Shown here piece after piece: positions 1 to 8,083 of a stretch of 30,691 nucleotides of DNA. The stretch lies in assembly GCA_024234075.1 (NCBI GenBank), contig JACKOV010000009.1:1-30691 (forward strand). Reading direction: 5' to 3'. Source of the DNA: Nevskiaceae bacterium (GTDB lineage: Bacteria > Pseudomonadota > Gammaproteobacteria > Steroidobacterales > Steroidobacteraceae). Position 1 is the stretch's first letter. Every line of letters begins with the position of its first letter. The position numbers and the translations under genes are program-made. The notes under the pieces were generated by a model. It did not search any database, was not told the origin of the DNA, and saw nothing but the letters and a program-made list of their open reading frames with translations.

Positions 1-28
1 CACCGTCATCGACCGACCGGAGTCCGCC

Positions 29-319
29 ATGTGCCAGAACGTCGCCACGTCCTACCGCCCGCTGGTCAAGACCGCATCCTTCGCCGTGCTTCACTTCGGG
101 GTCGCATTTCTCGTCGCCTATCTGCTGACCGGCTCGGTGGCCGCTGCCACGGGTATCGGCCTGATCGAGCCCTTGGCCAATACGGTTGCGTTCTACTTCC
201 ACGAGCGGGTCTGGGCACGCGCCGAGGCCCGCGCTTCGCGGCGCCGGGCCGATCGCCGTCCGGTGAATACCCACCCGCAGCCGCCGCTCGGCGACGCCGC
301 GCTCGGCGCGCAGGCGTAG
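29..319 (+). CDS. DUF2061 small membrane protein
   Basis: This 96-residue protein matches the DUF2061 pattern: a short basic start, a lysine-threonine-serine motif (VKTASF), then a hydrophobic segment with H-F-G-V-A-F and A-Y-L-L-T-G, then I-E-P-L-A-N and a closing F-H-E-R-V-W. Residues about 17-37 and 40-55 are hydrophobic, so it is probably an inner-membrane protein with one hairpin. The C-terminal 35 residues are Arg/Ala-rich and not part of the family core. The ATG is preceded by GGAG at 19-22 with 6-nt spacing. The molecular function of DUF2061 is unknown. The family call is fairly firm; the function is not known. Confidence 0.82.
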   Translation: MCQNVATSYRPLVKTASFAVLHFGVAFLVAYLLTGSVAAATGIGLIEPLANTVAFYFHERVWARAEARASRRRADRRPVNTHPQPPLGDAALGAQA

Positions 320-331
320 CGCGCCGAGCGC
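299..331. repeat. Perfect inverted repeat over the DUF2061 stop codon
   Basis: Arms 299-310 and 320-331 are exact 12-bp complements around a 9-nt loop that contains the TAG stop of the DUF2061 gene. There is no following T-run, so it is not a textbook intrinsic terminator, but it could stall or stabilise the 3' end of the transcript. Confidence 0.6.
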
Positions 332-340
332 TTGCGGATC

Positions 341-362
341 GCCCGATGCGCCTGCATCGGGC
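341..362. terminator. Hairpin between DUF2061 and HerA-like genes
   Basis: GCCCGATGC (341-349) and GCATCGGGC (354-362) form a perfect 9-bp stem with a GCCT loop. It follows the first hairpin by only 9 nt and lies directly before the -10-like TACAAT at 369-374. No T-run follows, so terminator activity is possible but unproven; it may instead be a protein-binding palindrome next to the promoter. Confidence 0.4.
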
Positions 363-368
363 GGTCCC

Positions 369-374
369 TACAAT
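369..374 (+). promoter_or_regulatory. -10-like TACAAT before the HerA-like gene
   Basis: TACAAT matches five of six positions of the sigma70 -10 consensus and lies 26 nt before the ATG at 401. I see no good -35 at 17 bp; the hairpin occupies that place. A GGAG Shine-Dalgarno follows at 391-394. Confidence 0.35.
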
Positions 375-400
375 AGACGGCATCGATCCGGGAGCGCGCG

Positions 401-2902
401 ATGACCGTCGACTACGAAAAACTCGGTGTCTTCTACCTGGGTCGCGAGTACGACGCCGCGGCCGGCGCGCTGCGGGACGAGCTCGTCCTCTACAACTCCA
501 AGGATCTGACCACCCATGCCGTCTGCGTCGGCATGACCGGCAGCGGCAAGACCGGGCTGTGCGTGTCGCTGCTCGAAGAAGCCGCGATCGACGGTATTCC
601 GGCGATCTGCATCGATCCGAAGGGCGACCTCGGCAACCTGCTGCTGAATTTCCCCTCGTTGTCGCCGCAGGAGTTCGAGCCCTGGGTCGACCCGGCCGAG
701 GCACAGCGCAAAGGCCTGAGCGTCGAGCAGCTCGCCGCCCAGACCGCCGCGACCTGGAAGAACGGCCTCGCCGAATGGGCGCAGACTCCCGAGCGCGTCG
801 CCCGGCTGCGTGATGCGGTCGACGTCGCGATCTACACCCCCGGCGCCGAAACCGGCTTGCCGCTGTCGGTGCTGCGCTCGTTCGCGCCGCCGCCGGCCGA
901 GCTGCTGGCCGATTCGACCGCCTTGCGCGACCGCGTGAGTGCCGTGGTCTCCGGCCTGCTGTCGCTGCTCGGCCGCGACGCCGATCCGCTGCAAAGTCGC
1001 GAGCACATCCTGCTGGCCAACATCCTCGAGCATGCCTGGCGCGACGGCACCACTCTCGACATGGCAGGACTGATCGGCGCCGTACAGAAACCGGCGTTCG
1101 ACAAGGTCGGCGCCTTCGATCTCGAAACCTTCTTTCCGGCCAAGGACCGCCTCGCACTGGCGATGGCGATCAACAACCTGCTGGCCTCGCCCGGCTTCTC
1201 CACCTGGATGAAAGGCGAGCCGCTCGACATCCAGCGCCTGCTGTTCACGCCCGCAGGCAAACCGCGGATCTCGATCCTCTCGATCGGGCATCTCTCGGAC
1301 CCCGAGCGGATGTTCATCGTGACCCTGGTACTCAACGAGCTGCTCGGCTGGATGCGCAATCAGTCGGGCACCTCGTCGCTGCGGGCGCTGTTCTACATGG
1401 ACGAGATCTTCGGCTACTTCCCGCCGAGCGCGAATCCACCGTCCAAGCTGCCGATGCTGACGCTGCTCAAACAGGCACGCGCCTTCGGTCTCGGCTGCGT
1501 GCTCGCGACCCAGAATCCGGTCGATCTCGATTACAAAGGCCTGTCGAACTGCGGCACCTGGATGATCGGCCGGCTGCAGACCGAGCGCGACAAGCTGCGC
1601 GTGATCGAGGGCCTGGAGAGCGCTGTTTCCGGCTCGGGCACGATGGATCGCTCGACGCTGGAGAAGCTGATGTCGGCACTGGCGCCGCGCGTCTTCCTGA
1701 TGAGAAACGTCCACGACGACACGCCTTATCTGATGAAGAGTCGCTGGGCGCTGTCGTTCCTGCGCGGACCGCTGACCGGCGCGGAAATCACGCGGGTGAT
1801 GGCGCCACGCAAGGCGGCGCAGGCGGCCGCAGCAACCGGCGCAGCTGCCGCTGCGGCCCCCGGCACCCCAGCCTCCGGCAACAACCCCATCGGCACCGCA
1901 GCAAGCCCATCCCCGACTGCCGGCGATTCTTCCTCGCCGTCGGCCGCGACGACACCGCGGCCCCTGCTGCCCGCCGAAGTATCCGAGTACTTCCTCGCAG
2001 GCCGACCCGGCGACGGGCCATTGAGCTATCGACCGATGGTCATGGGCAACGCGAAACTGCACTTCATCGACTCGAAGCTCGGCCTCGATCAATGGACCAC
2101 GACCCTCTGGCTGGCACCACTGGCCGACGATGGCCAGCAAGCGCTCTGGGCCGAGGGCAGTGCGCAGGACGACCGGTTGCGCAACCGCCTGTCGAAATTG
2201 CCCGCGGCCGCGGCAGCCGACTATGCCGCGCTGCCGGGACCGGCATTGCGTGCCGCGACCTGGTCCGGCTACGGCAAAACACTGGCGGCGCATCTGTTCG
2301 AAAACGCCCGCAGCACCATACAGGTCTGCGATGCTCTGAAGACCAGCTCCGCGCCCGGTGAGAGCGAGGGCGACTTCCGCGCGCGACTCGGCCTGATGCT
2401 GCGCGAAAAACGCGACGCCGGCGTCGAAAATCTGCGCCGCAAGCTCACACCGAAGCTGCAGACCCTGCAGGACCGGATCGCGCGCGCGGAAGAACGGCTG
2501 GCACGCGAGCAGGCCCAGCTCAAACAGCAGAAACTGCAGACCGCGCTGTCGGTCGGCAGCTCGATCCTCGGCGCGATGTTCGGTCGCAAGACGATGTCGG
2601 CCGGCAATATCGGCCGCGCGACCAGTGCGGCGCGCTCGGCGTCGCGGATCGGTCGCGAATCCGCCGACGTCGATCGTGCCGACGAAAGCCTGGAAGTGCT
2701 GCGCCAGCGACTCACCACGCTGCAGCAGGAAGGCGAGGCGGAAATCGCCAAGCTCGCGGCATCGCTCGAGGAGACCTCGGTCGCACTGCGCAGCGTCGCC
2801 GTGGCACCGCGCAAATCCGATCTCGCAATCGGCGAAGTCGCACTGGTATGGATGCCCTGGCGTCGCGGCAATGATGGCTTCCCGGCACCGGCCTACGACT
2901 GA
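401..2902 (+). CDS. HerA/YjgR-like P-loop ATPase (DUF87/DUF853 type)
   Basis: This 833-residue protein has a Walker A motif GMTGSGKT at residues 44-51, a KGDLGNLLL segment after the first strand as in HerA/YjgR proteins, a Walker B ending in FYMDE (Asp334, Glu335), and ATQNPVDLD shortly after, a glutamine motif typical of the HerA/FtsK/VirB4 group. Residues about 470-525 are an Ala/Pro/Ser-rich linker. The C-terminal third has two charged segments predicted as coiled coil (about 675-715 and 755-800) separated by a small Gly/Ala/Ser-rich, weakly hydrophobic piece. No NurA nuclease partner is nearby, so a DNA-end-processing role is not implied by context. GGAG at 391-394 supports the start. The next gene begins inside its 3' end. 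Family call firm; cellular role unknown. Confidence 0.85.
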   Translation: MTVDYEKLGVFYLGREYDAAAGALRDELVLYNSKDLTTHAVCVGMTGSGKTGLCVSLLEEAAIDGIPAICIDPKGDLGNLLLNFPSLSPQEFEPWVDPAEAQRKGLSVEQLAAQTAATWKNGLAEWAQTPERVARLRDAVDVAIYTPGAETGLPLSVLRSFAPPPAELLADSTALRDRVSAVVSGLLSLLGRDADPLQSREHILLANILEHAWRDGTTLDMAGLIGAVQKPAFDKVGAFDLETFFPAKDRLALAMAINNLLASPGFSTWMKGEPLDIQRLLFTPAGKPRISILSIGHLSDPERMFIVTLVLNELLGWMRNQSGTSSLRALFYMDEIFGYFPPSANPPSKLPMLTLLKQARAFGLGCVLATQNPVDLDYKGLSNCGTWMIGRLQTERDKLRVIEGLESAVSGSGTMDRSTLEKLMSALAPRVFLMRNVHDDTPYLMKSRWALSFLRGPLTGAEITRVMAPRKAAQAAAATGAAAAAAPGTPASGNNPIGTAASPSPTAGDSSSPSAATTPRPLLPAEVSEYFLAGRPGDGPLSYRPMVMGNAKLHFIDSKLGLDQWTTTLWLAPLADDGQQALWAEGSAQDDRLRNRLSKLPAAAAADYAALPGPALRAATWSGYGKTLAAHLFENARSTIQVCDALKTSSAPGESEGDFRARLGLMLREKRDAGVENLRRKLTPKLQTLQDRIARAEERLAREQAQLKQQKLQTALSVGSSILGAMFGRKTMSAGNIGRATSAARSASRIGRESADVDRADESLEVLRQRLTTLQQEGEAEIAKLAASLEETSVALRSVAVAPRKSDLAIGEVALVWMPWRRGNDGFPAPAYD

Positions 2903-2912
2903 GCCCCCCTTC

Positions 2913-4262
2913 GTGCCCGGAAGGCGCCGAACACAGGGCCGGATCGGTGTCGTGCTGCTCGCCGGCGGCGCCGTGGCGACGCTGCTGCTCGCCGGTTGCG
3001 CGCGCACGCCGGAGCATTTGCCGGTAGGCCGCTGGCGCGCGACGCTCGAACTGCCGGGCGGCACGCTGCCTTTCGGCCTCGAAGTCGCGGCACCGGTGAA
3101 GCGCAGCACGAGCCATCCGCCCGTCTACATCCTGAATGGCGAAGACCGGATCGAAGTCGACGAAGTCCAGGTCGAGCGTGGCGTGGTCTCGATTCTGATG
3201 CCCGGCTTCAAGAACCGCATCGACGCTACCCTCGAAGGAACATCCTTGCGCGGCACACTGACCATGATCAAGGCAGGCGCCGAAGAGCAGAAGATTCCGT
3301 TCGCTGCCGAGCGCGGCATCGCCTGGCGCTTCATCCCGCCGGACACGCCTGCCGCAGCACCGGCCGGCGACGTCAGCGGCCGCTGGGCCGTGACCTTCGT
3401 CGACCAGGACGGCAAGTCGTATCCGGCGATCGGCGAGTTCCGCCAGCGCGGCCCGGAAGTGACCGGCACCTTCCTGACACCGACCGGCGATCATCGCTTT
3501 CTCGCCGGCGAATTGCAGGGGCGGCAACTGCGGCTTTCCAAGTTCGACGGTGGCCATCCGTTTCTCTACGAAGCCACGCTGCAGCCCGATGACACGCTCG
3601 CCGGCCAGTTCTGGTCCGGGCTCGCCTGGACCGAGACCTTCACCGCCCACCGCGACGACGCGGCATCGCTCGGCGCGGCCGAGCAGGCGACCACGATGAA
3701 AGAAGGCGTCACCCGCCTCGATTTCCGCTTCCCGGATCTCGGCGGTGTCTATATCTCGCCGAGCGATCCGTTCTATCGCGGCAAGGTCGTGGTGATCACG
3801 CTGGCCGGCAGCTGGTGTCCGAACTGCCATGACGAAGCCGCCTTCCTCGCACCACTGTATCGCGAGTATCGCGGCAAAGGCCTGGAGATCATCACGCTGA
3901 TGTTCGAGCAGTTCGGCGATTTCGAGCGCGCGGCCGAAGCCGTGCACCGTTTCCGCGAGCGCTACCACATCGACTACGCGACCCTGATCGCCGGCATTTC
4001 CGACAAGAACGATGCCGCCACCCGGCTGCCGCAGCTGAACGGCGTGTTTGCGTTTCCGACTACGCTCTTCGTCGACCGCAGCGGCGTGGTGCGCCGGCTG
4101 CATACCGGCTTCTCGGGACCTGCGACCGGTGTGCATTACGAACGTCTGATCGCCGAGTTCCGGCAAACCATCGACAGCCTGCTCGCCGAACCGACCCCGC
4201 CGGCGGCACCACTGCCGTTGCCGGGCTCCGCCCCCGAACCGACATCGGCTCCCGCTCGCTGA
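2913..4262 (+). CDS. TlpA-like thioredoxin-fold lipoprotein
   Basis: From GTG 2913 the protein is 449 residues. It opens with a basic stretch (RRRTQGR), a hydrophobic core and the lipobox LLAGC, so it should be a lipid-anchored periplasmic protein. Residues about 35-250 look like two beta-rich segments that each begin with GRW. The C-terminal part is a TlpA/AhpC-like thioredoxin domain with active site Trp301-Cys-Pro-Asn-Cys305 and the cis-Pro segment FPTTLFVD, consistent with a disulfide reductase or thiol oxidoreductase. The tail is Pro/Ala-rich. An ATG pair at 2871/2874 is an alternative start, overlapping the ATPase gene by about 30 bp, but it would give an unusually long 43-residue signal peptide. 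Neither start has a clear Shine-Dalgarno. Tight linkage to the ATPase suggests co-transcription. Confidence 0.82.
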   Translation: MPGRRRTQGRIGVVLLAGGAVATLLLAGCARTPEHLPVGRWRATLELPGGTLPFGLEVAAPVKRSTSHPPVYILNGEDRIEVDEVQVERGVVSILMPGFKNRIDATLEGTSLRGTLTMIKAGAEEQKIPFAAERGIAWRFIPPDTPAAAPAGDVSGRWAVTFVDQDGKSYPAIGEFRQRGPEVTGTFLTPTGDHRFLAGELQGRQLRLSKFDGGHPFLYEATLQPDDTLAGQFWSGLAWTETFTAHRDDAASLGAAEQATTMKEGVTRLDFRFPDLGGVYISPSDPFYRGKVVVITLAGSWCPNCHDEAAFLAPLYREYRGKGLEIITLMFEQFGDFERAAEAVHRFRERYHIDYATLIAGISDKNDAATRLPQLNGVFAFPTTLFVDRSGVVRRLHTGFSGPATGVHYERLIAEFRQTIDSLLAEPTPPAAPLPLPGSAPEPTSAPAR

Positions 4263-4310
4263 TTTCACCGGCCGCGACGCGAAACCGCGGCCCCGTACAG
4301 AGGATCCTCG

Positions 4311-4793
4311 ATGCCTTCCTTCGACGTCGTCTCCGAAATCGATACCCACGAACTGACCAATGCGGTCGATCAGGCGAATCGCGAGCTGGCGCAGCGTTTC
4401 GATTTCAAGAACACCCGTTGCCGCTTCACGCAAGAGGATTTCGTGATCACGATGCTGGCCGAGGGCGATTTCCAGTTGAAGCAGATGCTCGACATCCTGC
4501 GGACCCGGCTGGCCAAGCGCGGCATCGATCTCGGCTGCCTCGAGTTGAAGGACATCACCCGGAATCTCGCCGAGGCCCGGCAGGAGGTGGTGCTGCGCCA
4601 TGGCATCGACCAGGACTGCGGGAAAAAAGTCCTGCGCCTCGTCAAGGACTCGAAGCTCAAGGTGCAGGGCGCTATCCAGGGCGAGAAGGTGCGCATCACC
4701 GGCAAGAAGCGCGACGATCTGCAGGAAGCGATCGCGCTGCTGCGCCGCAGCGAATTCGACCGGCCACTGCAGTTCGACAACTTCCGAGATTGA
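4311..4793 (+). CDS. yajQ: YajQ family nucleotide/c-di-GMP-binding protein
   Basis: The protein is 160 residues, essentially the full length of YajQ. It starts with the signature MPSFDVVSEID, followed by E-L-T-N-A-V-D-Q-A-N and the RFDFK motif, and ends with DFRPLQFDNFRD-like residues (RPLQFDNFRD). YajQ proteins have two ferredoxin-like RNP folds; members in Xanthomonas and Pseudomonas bind cyclic di-GMP and act with transcription regulators. That specific ligand is known for relatives and inferred here. An AGAGGA Shine-Dalgarno lies 6-8 nt before the ATG. It is 48 bp downstream of the TlpA-like gene on the same strand and may be co-transcribed. Confidence 0.95.
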   Translation: MPSFDVVSEIDTHELTNAVDQANRELAQRFDFKNTRCRFTQEDFVITMLAEGDFQLKQMLDILRTRLAKRGIDLGCLELKDITRNLAEARQEVVLRHGIDQDCGKKVLRLVKDSKLKVQGAIQGEKVRITGKKRDDLQEAIALLRRSEFDRPLQFDNFRD

Positions 4794-4865
4794 GCGGAGG
4801 CGATTCCCGCTCGCCGGCCGCGCGGCCGCGGATCTGATCTATCGGTGCCGCCCCGACCCGGCTCT

Positions 4866-5921
4866 TCAGTTCGGCGCCCGGGCCTTGGCCGTCGCTGCAG
4901 GCATGGCTTCGAGCGCGCGGCGCGCCTTGTCCAGCGGCTCGCACAACAGCTCGACCGCATCGATGGCCGTCGGCCCCATGCGTTCGAGCCGCGCATCGGA
5001 GAACGGCAGGATCTGCTGGGCCTGCACCGCGCGGATCGTCGGATATTGGCCCCAACGCTCGGTCCAGTCACGGGCCGTGATCGGCGGCGCCGACAGCAGC
5101 ATCACGTCCGGATTGCGCTCGATGACGGTCTTGAACTCGACGATCGGCGCCGGGAAGACGATGTCGCCGAAGATGTTGCGTCCGCCGCAACGCGTGATCG
5201 CATCGTTGATCACGTGCCGATTGCCGATCGTGTACAGCGGCTCGGCCCAGAGCATGTAGAAGACCCGCAGCGGTTCGCCCTGGCCCTGGTGCGACCCGAT
5301 CGCGGCGATCCGCTCCTCCATCAGCGCCGCGGCAGGATTCGCGATGCCTGAGGTACCGATGAGCCGTCCGAGCTGCCGTACCGAGTTCGGGATATCCTCC
5401 AGCCCCTCGACGCGGACGAAGTAGAGCGGCAACTCCAGCTTGCGCAGGCTGTCGACCACGAGCCGATTGGTCATGTCTTCCCAGACGACGACCAGATCCG
5501 GCTTCAGCTCGATCAACCGCGGATAGTTGAGGGCGTTCGAATCGCCGATCCGCGGGATGGCCTTGGCCGCAGCGGGCTCGTCCGCACCCTGTACCGTAGC
5601 GACGATCCACTCGCCCGCACCGGCCGCGAACAGCATCTCGGTGGCGCCGGGTGACAGGCTCACGATGCGCCGTGGCCGTGCGGCCAGCGTCAAGGTTGCA
5701 CCGGTGTCGTCGCGGATCGTGATCTTGCCGCCGTGAGCATCCGTCGCGGCTGCGGTGGCAGCCGCTTCGGCAGGCGCCGGTGCGACCTCCGCCCCTGCCG
5801 CTGCGGCATTCGCGGCGATTGTCGTCGCGCCCGTCATCGCGGCGAACACCAGTGGCAATGTTCCGCCGAGCACGCACAGCACCTGCGCCGGCCCGCGCCG
5901 GCAACGCTCGACGCTGCTCAC
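4866..5921 (-). CDS. BtuF-like periplasmic substrate-binding protein
   Basis: This is a class III (helical backbone) binding protein of the BtuF/FhuD group: RRIVSLSPGATEMLFAAG at the start of the mature domain, LKPDLVVVW, and near the C-terminus CGGRNIFGD and a helix ending in a conserved Leu-Cys. BtuF members deliver cobalamin to BtuCD; others bind haem or siderophores, so the substrate is open. I choose GTG 5921 (351 residues) over the codon at 5981 because the GTG overlaps the TGA of the upstream gene as GTGA, and because it gives a normal signal peptide (basic residues, then VLCVLGGTLPLVFAA). An Ala-rich linker of about 35 residues follows. It is the last gene of the feo operon. No permease or ATPase for it is in the window. 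Confidence 0.85.
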   Translation of the reverse strand: MSSVERCRRGPAQVLCVLGGTLPLVFAAMTGATTIAANAAAAGAEVAPAPAEAAATAAATDAHGGKITIRDDTGATLTLAARPRRIVSLSPGATEMLFAAGAGEWIVATVQGADEPAAAKAIPRIGDSNALNYPRLIELKPDLVVVWEDMTNRLVVDSLRKLELPLYFVRVEGLEDIPNSVRQLGRLIGTSGIANPAAALMEERIAAIGSHQGQGEPLRVFYMLWAEPLYTIGNRHVINDAITRCGGRNIFGDIVFPAPIVEFKTVIERNPDVMLLSAPPITARDWTERWGQYPTIRAVQAQQILPFSDARLERMGPTAIDAVELLCEPLDKARRALEAMPAATAKARAPN

Positions 5922-6163
5922 GGCCGGCTGGGCGGCCGTCGCACCGCAGGCGCCGCCGACGACGACCCACAGCTTGCGCAACCGCCGGTAGGCAGTGCGC
6001 GCTTCAGCAACGGCGCCACGAGGTATCCGCGCAGCCAGCCCGGCCCGAGCTTCCGGTCGAGCTGCGTCAGCGCCGAGAACCGCACACGCGGCGGCGTCAG
6101 CGACCAGGCGGTATAGAGCGTCGCGGCGGCGACGATGAGTACGACCACGAGATTCTGCAGCAT
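5918..6163 (-). CDS. Small FeoB-associated CxxC membrane protein (DUF6587-like)
   Basis: An 81-residue protein with one N-terminal membrane segment (LVVVLIVAAATLYTAW, about residues 4-20), a basic amphipathic middle part and the motif GGCASCGS with Cys62 and Cys65. Short proteins of this design, with one membrane helix and a C-terminal Cys pair, sit beside feoB in many bacteria (FeoB-associated, DUF6587-like); a role in ferrous iron transport is proposed for such partners but not shown here. The ATG at 6163 has a very strong Shine-Dalgarno (GGAGGAGGA) and overlaps the end of feoB without overlapping its stop codon badly (stop at 6168-6170). Its TGA shares bases with the GTG of the BtuF-like gene. 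Confidence 0.75.
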   Translation of the reverse strand: MLQNLVVVLIVAAATLYTAWSLTPPRVRFSALTQLDRKLGPGWLRGYLVAPLLKRALPTGGCASCGSSSAAPAVRRPPSRP

Positions 6164-6167
6164 CGGT

Positions 6168-8075
6168 TCATCCTCCTCCGAGCAGCAGCGCGATCCGGTA
6201 GGTGACGAAGGCCGCAATGTAGGCGAGGCCGAACAGATAACCCGCCATGATCAGTGGATAACGCCAACCGTCGGTCTCGCGTTTGACGATCGCGAGCGTC
6301 GACAGACATTGCGGCGCGAACACATACCAGGCCAGCAACGCCAGCGCCGTGGCCAGTGACCAGCTGTGCGCGATCATCGGCGTCAGCGTCGTGGCGATAT
6401 CCTCGTCGCTGCCCGACAGAGCGTACACCGTCCCGAGGGCGCTGACAGCCACTTCACGGGCCGCCAGCCCGGGCACCAGCGCAATCGAAATCTGCCAATT
6501 GAAGCCGATCGGCGCGAACACCACCTCGAGCGCCCGCCCCATCTTGCCGGCCAGGCTGTACTCGATCGCCGGTTCAGTGGCGCCCGGCGGCGGCGCGGGA
6601 TAACTCGACAGGAACCACAACAATACCGTCAGTGCGAGGATGATGCCGCCGACCCGCACCAGGAAGATCTGCGCACGTTCCCACAGACCGAAGACGAGGT
6701 TGCGCAGGTTCGGCCACTGGTAGTCCGGCAGCTCGAGCAGCAACGGATGATAGTGTGCGCCCTTGCTGCGCCATTTCATGACGCGGGCGACCGCGAGTGC
6801 GCTGACGATACCCGCGAAATACAGTGCGAACAGCACCAGCCCCTGCAGGTTCATCCAGCCGATGCTGCGATCCGGGATGAAAGCCGCGATCAGCAACGCA
6901 TAGACCGGCAGCCGCGCCGAGCAGGTCATCAACGGCGCGATCATGATGGTCGCGATCCGGTCACGGATGTTCGGGATCGTGCGCGTCGCCATGATTCCCG
7001 GGATCGCGCAGGCGAACGACGACAGCAACGGAATGAACGCACGGCCGGAAAGTCCGACGCTGCCCATCAGCCGATCGAGCAGGTAGGCCGCCCGTGGCAG
7101 ATAGCCGCTGTCCTCGAGCACGAGGATGAAAAAGAACAGAATCAGGATCTGTGGCAGGAACACCAGCACGCCGCCGACGCCGGCGACGATGCCATCGACC
7201 AGCAGACTCTTCAGCACGCCGTCCGGCAGCATCGCATCGAGACCGTCGGCCAACGCCGCGATCCCGCCGTCGATCCATTCCATCGGCGTTTCGGCCCAGG
7301 CGAATACCGCCTGGAACACTAAAAAGAGCAGTGCCGCAAGGATCAGCATCCCGCCGATCGGGTGCATGACCACCCGGTCGAACTGCGCCACCGCGGTGCT
7401 GCGCAGCGGCACGCGGTAGCCGATGGCCTCCAGGATCCGCGCCGCCTCGGCATGCGAGGCGCGCACCTCTTCGGGCGAAAGGTCGCGCCAGGTTGCGGCG
7501 CCCGGCGCCGCGGCCGAAGCGGCGGTGGCCGCGTCCGTCATGGCGCCGCTGCGTTCGAGCTCGCGGACCAGCGCATCGGTGCCGCCGGAGGCGACGGCCA
7601 CGGTTTCGACCACGGGTACGCCGAGTTCCCGCGCAAGCCGTTCACGATCCAGCGCGAAGCCGCGCCGCTTGGCGAGATCGCTCATGTTCAGCGCGACCAC
7701 CAGCGGCAGGCCGAGACGCTTGACGTCCAGCGCCAGACGCAGCGACAGCGCGAGGTGGGTCGCGTCCGCGACCAGCACGATCAGCTCGGGCCGTTGTTCG
7801 TTCGCCAGCCGTCCGAGCGCAACGTCGCGCGTGATCGCTTCGTCGAGCGTCGTCGCACTCAGGCTGTAGGTACCCGGCAGGTCGAGTACCAGATAGCGCC
7901 GGCGCGAAGGGCCGACGAAACGCCCTTCCTTGCGCTCGACCGTGACGCCGGGATAGTTCGCGACTTTCTGGTGGCTGCCGGTCAGGCGGTTGAACAATGC
8001 GGTCTTGCCGCAGTTCGGCAAGCCGACCAGCGCGATCCGCAGGTCTTCATGAGCTGCAGCGACATCGGCGTGCAT
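6168..8075 (-). CDS. feoB: Ferrous iron transporter FeoB
   Basis: From ATG 8075 this is 635 residues, shorter than the 773 of E. coli but within the range of short FeoB proteins. The G domain shows GLPNCGKT (G1, residues about 18-25), the NYPGVTVE switch region, DLPGTYSL (G3) and NMSD (G4). The membrane part carries the two Gate-like repeats, including SSFACAIPGIMATRTI, the FeoB cysteine/glycine motif, and PLMTCSARLPVYALLIAAF. It imports Fe2+ across the inner membrane. The frame is open upstream to 8216, but those residues are Arg/Ser-rich and not FeoB-like, and they overlap feoA; ATG 8075 begins 8 nt after the feoA stop. It is the second gene of a four-gene operon. Confidence 0.96.
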   Translation of the reverse strand: MHADVAAAHEDLRIALVGLPNCGKTALFNRLTGSHQKVANYPGVTVERKEGRFVGPSRRRYLVLDLPGTYSLSATTLDEAITRDVALGRLANEQRPELIVLVADATHLALSLRLALDVKRLGLPLVVALNMSDLAKRRGFALDRERLARELGVPVVETVAVASGGTDALVRELERSGAMTDAATAASAAAPGAATWRDLSPEEVRASHAEAARILEAIGYRVPLRSTAVAQFDRVVMHPIGGMLILAALLFLVFQAVFAWAETPMEWIDGGIAALADGLDAMLPDGVLKSLLVDGIVAGVGGVLVFLPQILILFFFILVLEDSGYLPRAAYLLDRLMGSVGLSGRAFIPLLSSFACAIPGIMATRTIPNIRDRIATIMIAPLMTCSARLPVYALLIAAFIPDRSIGWMNLQGLVLFALYFAGIVSALAVARVMKWRSKGAHYHPLLLELPDYQWPNLRNLVFGLWERAQIFLVRVGGIILALTVLLWFLSSYPAPPPGATEPAIEYSLAGKMGRALEVVFAPIGFNWQISIALVPGLAAREVAVSALGTVYALSGSDEDIATTLTPMIAHSWSLATALALLAWYVFAPQCLSTLAIVKRETDGWRYPLIMAGYLFGLAYIAAFVTYRIALLLGGG

Positions 8076-8083
8076 GGCGATGC

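Noticed and set aside
368..3109. A 900-codon open frame antisense to the HerA-like gene
   Set aside because: It mirrors codon bias of a GC-rich gene, has Arg/Gln-rich low-complexity sequence and no recognisable domain. The plus-strand gene has Walker motifs and a Shine-Dalgarno.
2712..4601. A 629-codon open frame antisense to the TlpA-like gene and yajQ
   Set aside because: It spans two clearly coding genes and an intergenic space, with no family motifs; it is a GC-rich shadow.
5922..5981. Upstream start (5981) for the BtuF-like gene
   Set aside because: It overlaps the previous gene by 60 bp more and places 20 extra residues before the signal peptide; GTG 5921 has the GTGA coupling.
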